DNA from: Streptomyces sp. NBC_01381 | GTDB lineage: Bacteria; Actinomycetota; Actinomycetes; Streptomycetales; Streptomycetaceae | Direction: 5' to 3' | DNA length: 64,000 nt | NCBI RefSeq assembly: GCF_026340305.1 | Contig: NZ_JAPEPI010000001.1 | Location: 1,426,001 to 1,490,000, forward strand | Shown: positions 60,337 through 64,000 of the stretch, piece after piece | How the letters are laid out: the number at the start of each line of letters is the position of its first letter | How positions within the stretch are numbered: the first letter of the stretch is position 1 | The notes under the pieces: model-generated | The model's database searches: none | Told to the model about the DNA's origin: nothing | What the model saw: only the letters and a program-made list of their open reading frames with translations | Made by a program: the position numbers and the translations under genes

Positions 60337-60426
60337 CCGCGACGCGCGAAGGCGTCTGCCCTCTTCAGCTATGCCGGCCATGCACTCCGTCGAGCGGCCT
60401 GAGCTCCGTCGCCTGCCTCAGGCCAC

Positions 60427-60753
60427 TCATCGGCCGAGCAAGCGCGCCTGATGCCGGTGCTCCGGGCAGAAGGTGACGAGCGTGAAGTCGACTGACAGCC
60501 GCTTCCAGGCCCAACCCTCGGGCAGGTACGCCTCCAGCACGTCCTCGGTAATGGCCCCAGACGGCACGATCACCTTGCGTGGGCACAGCGATTCCAGCCC
60601 GCTGTGGTGGTGACACGTAATTTCGTTGTACGGCTTCGCTGCCTGCGCGGCCGGGCGTCGGCGGCGTAGCCCCGGAAAGTGCGGTTCGAGCACGGAGCAG
60701 AGCACGACGGCACCGAGAGCGCCGGCGAGGACGGGAAGCGCGAGAGGGTTCAT
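60427..60753 (-). CDS. Small membrane-anchored protein
   Basis: 108 residues. One N-terminal transmembrane segment (ALPVLAGALGAVVLCSVL) and a polar part with EITCHHHSGLESLCPRKV and FCPEHRHQARL, enough Cys and His for a metal site. Function unknown. Confidence 0.5.
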   Translation of the reverse strand: MNPLALPVLAGALGAVVLCSVLEPHFPGLRRRRPAAQAAKPYNEITCHHHSGLESLCPRKVIVPSGAITEDVLEAYLPEGWAWKRLSVDFTLVTFCPEHRHQARLLGR

Positions 60754-60815
60754 TGGCCTAGCGTCCTGGACGCTTCCAGCCCTGCGCCACCCTCGGGCTC
60801 GCGCAGTGCGCCGCT

Positions 60816-62033
60816 TCACAGGGCTACCGCGCTGTTGTGGAGGGCCTGAGCGATGATGCCCACCGTGGTCCAGTCGACCGTGAGTCCGTTGCGCGCGTCG
60901 AGGAGGTCGGCGACCCGCACAACCTCGACGTACGTCTGCTCACTCTCCTCAGCGTTGCCGTGGTGACCCTGGTCGCGACGAAGCCGATCCATTTCCGCCT
61001 CGGCCAACTCGACGGCGTACACGGTCTGCGTGTGGGAGGAAACCGTCCCGGCGCTCTGGCGCACAGCGACCAGACGCAGCCGTTCCGACGAGATCAGGAG
61101 CCCTGTCTCCTCACTCAGTTCGGCCGCCGCCGTCTTGCTCCCATCGGAGGCTTCGTCGGACGAGGAGCCACCAGGCAACTCGTGGATGTAGCCGTCCGGA
61201 GTCCTGGCCGGAGAGCGGAATTCCCGGACCAAGACCACCTCGCTCTCAGTCCATGTTGCGCCGTGCCGGTAAGCGATCACGGTAAACATGTCCGGGCGGC
61301 CGATGACCATCTCGTTGCTCTTGACCCGGCCCTCCGCAGCGACGAGCACTTCGGCCCGAAAGCCCCAGAACAGCACCAGCCGCTGCTGTGGCCCCACACG
61401 GAAAGTCCACTGCAGTTCGCCACCGACAAGCTGGTTGCCAGCATCCGCTTGAGCAGCCAACCACCGCTGGAAAGACTTGGCTCGCCACACCAGCAGCGGG
61501 ACGGACCGATGACCAGCTGATCTCAGGGAACCGGCCCCAACGCGCTTCAGGGCCAGGTCAACGGTCTCCGGCAGCTTGTGGGCGACAGGGACGTTGCAGT
61601 GCTCTGCTGTCGCGTGCAGATAGGCGATGTGGGCGGCCTCGGGCGGATAGCCAAGAACACACCGTCCGGAAGACTCGTACCGGCCGAACTCCACGTTCGT
61701 CGAAAGCCCCGGAAGGCCATTCATCGTCCGCGGTACCCAGAACAGGATTTCGTCGCTCTGGTCCATTACGGTGCGCTCCCAGGCGGCGGACTGGGCCGCG
61801 ACCACGGGCAGCGCGGTCCCGGTGCGCGCCTCAGGGACGAAGACCACCAGCAGGCCCGGATGCTGCCACTGCGCGGTGAGCTCCGCGATCGCCTCCGGTC
61901 GCCACGACGCCACCTCTGCTGTACGAGGGGTCGGCCCGGCCAGGAACACACTGGCGTGCCACTGATCCGGTGACTGTTCGCCGAGGTACACCACCTGTAC
62001 CTCGGCCTTGGCGGTCTCGCTGCCCTCGGCCAA
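60816..62033 (-). CDS. Nucleoside 2-deoxyribosyltransferase-like/Nudix fusion
   Basis: 405 residues. Residues 15-155 show the N-deoxyribosyltransferase pattern (ASVFLAGPTPR, VVFVPEARTG, ERTVMDQSDEILFWVPR, GLSTNVEFGRYESSGRCVLGYPP). Residues 215-385 are a Nudix domain with ELPGGSSSDEASDGSKTAAAEL followed by SEETGLL; the usual Arg before the E-x-x-E-E is Ala. The TTG at 62033 has GAGAGGAG seven bases upstream. Together they suggest salvage or sanitation of a modified nucleotide, possibly linked to defence. Confidence 0.78.
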   Translation of the reverse strand: MAEGSETAKAEVQVVYLGEQSPDQWHASVFLAGPTPRTAEVASWRPEAIAELTAQWQHPGLLVVFVPEARTGTALPVVAAQSAAWERTVMDQSDEILFWVPRTMNGLPGLSTNVEFGRYESSGRCVLGYPPEAAHIAYLHATAEHCNVPVAHKLPETVDLALKRVGAGSLRSAGHRSVPLLVWRAKSFQRWLAAQADAGNQLVGGELQWTFRVGPQQRLVLFWGFRAEVLVAAEGRVKSNEMVIGRPDMFTVIAYRHGATWTESEVVLVREFRSPARTPDGYIHELPGGSSSDEASDGSKTAAAELSEETGLLISSERLRLVAVRQSAGTVSSHTQTVYAVELAEAEMDRLRRDQGHHGNAEESEQTYVEVVRVADLLDARNGLTVDWTTVGIIAQALHNSAVAL

Positions 62034-62306
62034 TGGTTCGCTCCTCTCGATCACCACTTCGGGCCTGCACAAGGTCGCGCATCGACCGGCCCGGAACGCA
62101 TAGCCACCTGGCCGTCATCGGCCAGGCACTTCTAGCGGCGCGGTTGCGGCAGCCATGCTCTACGGGCCGTCGATGGTCAACTCGACTCCCGATCGCCGCC
62201 AGGCCATCGGTACACCAGCAGCTTTCCGAGCACCCCGATATGTCCACGTCCAGCCCGTCGAGTGCTGAGCCTGACCCTCCTCATCAATCTTGACGGACCA
62301 CCACAG

Positions 62307-62537
62307 TCAGCCGAACGGTGACGGCCGACCATCCGCGAACGGCGGTGCGAACGCGACAGCAGGCCGACTAGTCAACTCCGCGAGACTGGTGGCTGCTTTC
62401 TGCACGCTCTGCAGCTGCATGAACGCCTGGCGGGTGCTCTCACGATGCTGCTGACGGGCCCCTCTGGCGATACCAAAGAGGACGAACGCCACCACCGCAC
62501 ACACCGCCACGACCAGCGTGCTCCAGCCGATACCCAC
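62307..62537 (-). CDS. Small single-helix membrane protein
   Basis: 76 residues from a GTG: one N-terminal transmembrane helix (WSTLVVAVCAVVAFVLFGIA), then a charged helix. Function unknown. The 62034-62306 stretch holds no recognised feature. Confidence 0.5.
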   Translation of the reverse strand: MGIGWSTLVVAVCAVVAFVLFGIARGARQQHRESTRQAFMQLQSVQKAATSLAELTSRPAVAFAPPFADGRPSPFG

Positions 62538-62657
62538 CGCACCCCTCTCATCGCAGACCCCCCATGCCCGCAGATTCGCACGGCAGGGCTCGGTCCCTCA
62601 CGGTAGTGAGGTGTGATCGAGACAGCAGTCGATCCGAACGAATCCACGGTCTCGTCA

Positions 62658-63371
62658 TCAGATGCCCGATGCGCCAGATGATCGGCCGCTGTCCTCCACC
62701 GGTCCCGCCGAATTGTTCTCAGGGTGCCGGGAACGCAGCCCAATCTCGGCAACCCTTTCCCACGACATCTGCCAGGCGGAGCGACCGTCCGGCAACTTGT
62801 TGTGGTGGTAGGCGACATCGAGGACGTGCACGCGCGAGACCGTCCACGCAGCGTGCCGGGGAGTGATTGCACGCAGGGTGCTCTGAAGGGGATCGCTGTC
62901 CGCGGCGTCATAGGAGTACCCGATGGACGCGTGCGGACGACCCGTCTCATACAAGACTGCGGACGGACCTCGAGCGTCCAGGAGGGCCTTCCACACCAGG
63001 CCCTGGAGACCATCCAACTCGTCGTTGGGGAAGACATCCAGGACGGCACCGGCTTTGTTGGCGATGGGCGGACCGCACATGACTCGGAAGGCTGGGATGC
63101 CGGCCAGTTCCTTCCGGAGGGCGGCCACGAAGACGACGGTGTCCTGCTGGCTCATCTGGTCCGCAGGAACCGAGGTGTCCATCGCGATCGTGATATGCAG
63201 CAGGTCATCGCGCTGAAGGTCGATTGGGTACGACGCCATTGAAGAACGGCACGCCTCGACCAGAGCCAGCAACTCGGTGTCGGTGTTGCTCTCCGGAAGC
63301 GCGTATACGTGCCTGACCCGCATTCCGTCCCTCCACTGACGGGACTGGAACGAGGGAGTCCATTTCTTCAC
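62658..63371 (-). CDS. 2H phosphoesterase (2'-5' RNA ligase-like)
   Basis: 237 residues. Both family motifs are present: HITIA near residue 60 and PHASIGYSY near residue 150 (H-x-T/S-x). A 30-residue Ser/Gly-rich tail follows. The superfamily hydrolyses 2'-3' cyclic phosphates or 2'-5' bonds, and some phage members degrade cyclic-nucleotide signals. The actual substrate is unknown. Confidence 0.72.
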   Translation of the reverse strand: MKKWTPSFQSRQWRDGMRVRHVYALPESNTDTELLALVEACRSSMASYPIDLQRDDLLHITIAMDTSVPADQMSQQDTVVFVAALRKELAGIPAFRVMCGPPIANKAGAVLDVFPNDELDGLQGLVWKALLDARGPSAVLYETGRPHASIGYSYDAADSDPLQSTLRAITPRHAAWTVSRVHVLDVAYHHNKLPDGRSAWQMSWERVAEIGLRSRHPENNSAGPVEDSGRSSGASGI

Positions 63372-63528
63372 GAGTCTCCTTCTCTTTTCAGGCGTGATGG
63401 GCGACTAGCGGCACTGGGCGATCACGGGCATTCGGGTCGAGTTGTTGAAACCGAGACGGGCTCCCGCTGCAGCGATCTCCGGTTGCCGGACCAACAGCGT
63501 CTCCGTATCAGCGGCTTCGGGCATCGCT

Positions 63529-64000
63529 CTAGTCGGTGGCGCCACAAGCCAGGCGGAGTTCGTGGACCGGCTGGAACGTGTACGTGTTCCGGTCCGGGAC
63601 CTGCCGCTCCCACACCAGCCACACCGAAGAGACGAGGGCGGAGGTGCGGATGCCCGGCCGGATGGCTTTCCCTAGATCTGAGGCCAGCTGATCTGAACGA
63701 GCAGCCAGTTCCGGGGTGTCGGTGTCCTGGATGCCATACCCGCACGACATGTGACTCCAGAAATGCTCCTCCTCGGGCGGGAGATCCATGCCAGCGGCGA
63801 ACAGCCCACGGCGGACCCGGCGGTTGAGGAGCGCCGGACCCTCCTCCGGCCATATCTCGACGATCCCAGCGGACCCCGATGCCCTCGCCGGACCGATCTC
63901 AATACGGAACGGCTCCAGATCCGCCAGCTCACTCTGGACTGCGACCGCAGCCTTCTCAAGCTGCGTGCCGTCCACCCGTACACCTGCCGTGTTCAAGGGC
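63529..64000 (-). CDS. Second 2H-phosphoesterase-like protein (N-terminus outside window)
   Basis: At least 155 residues. LEPFRIEIGPARASGSAGIVEIWPEEG and HFWSHMSCGYG match the second half of the 2H fold, with HMS as the second H-x-T/S. The first motif would lie upstream, beyond 64000. It is adjacent to the previous 2H gene and may be a paralogue. Confidence 0.55.
   Translation of the reverse strand, partial: PLNTAGVRVDGTQLEKAAVAVQSELADLEPFRIEIGPARASGSAGIVEIWPEEGPALLNRRVRRGLFAAGMDLPPEEEHFWSHMSCGYGIQDTDTPELAARSDQLASDLGKAIRPGIRTSALVSSVWLVWERQVPDRNTYTFQPVHELRLACGATD

Overview
The window looks like a Streptomyces chromosome: very high GC with strong third-position GC, frequent GTG/TTG starts, ATGA/GTGA stop-start overlaps, and gene families typical of the genus (amphi-Trp, MocR/GntR, DUF885, LtrA, XRE with DUF5753, WhiB, Lsr2, ParB with DUF3560). 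All assignments rest on motif and family recognition by eye; no database search was run.

Bases 1-6257 are ordinary chromosome: a membrane-protein tail, an amphi-Trp protein, a MocR-type regulator divergent from a DUF885 protein and LysE exporter pair, LtrA, and an AbiEii-like nucleotidyltransferase broken at its N-terminus. At 6267-6278 that broken gene meets an N-terminally truncated phage amidase. A small remnant lysis cassette follows (amidase fragment, holin-like protein, coiled-coil membrane protein, collagen-like protein, terminator), then a DUF6879/XRE regulatory pair and four small unknown genes (8180-11342). Three copies of a CAATnGnGCnCAATC site flank the regulatory pair.

At 11891-11935 there is a 3' fragment of a tRNA-Arg(CCT) gene with its terminator still on the left. 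This is read as one end of an integrated element lying to the right. From 12.3 to 32.8 kb almost every gene is on the minus strand. Seven successive operons each begin with nearly the same promoter (core GTTAGTAGAATA with a TTGAC-like -35), and in most of them a dyad is centred on the -10. The operons encode a Sak4-like ATPase and Cas4/RecB-type nuclease, a winged-helix protein, a WhiB protein, a DUF3560 protein, an N6-methylase-like protein lacking NPPY, ParB, a YgjP-like protein lacking its first metal-binding His, and many unknowns. A 460-bp non-coding stretch rich in perfect dyads (31.74-32.2 kb) lies at the head of this block.

Bases 33-37.8 kb hold accessory genes (GNAT, anti-sigma-type ATPase, Nudix, Lsr2, RdgB/HAM1, flavoprotein). 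Bases 37.8-54.9 kb are the late genes of a siphovirus, read right to left: head-tail connector-like proteins, tail terminator-like protein, tail tube, G/GT tail chaperones with a -1 slippery site, a 1650-residue tape measure, distal tail proteins and fibre, then coiled-coil protein, amidase and holin. A moron-like gene sits on the opposite strand inside the tail operon. No terminase, portal, capsid or integrase is visible, so the element is a tail-plus-lysis remnant, or its head genes and integrase lie outside the window or have been lost.

Bases 55-64 kb hold mostly uncharacterised genes, with a nucleoside 2-deoxyribosyltransferase-like/Nudix fusion and two 2H-phosphoesterase-like genes at the right edge.
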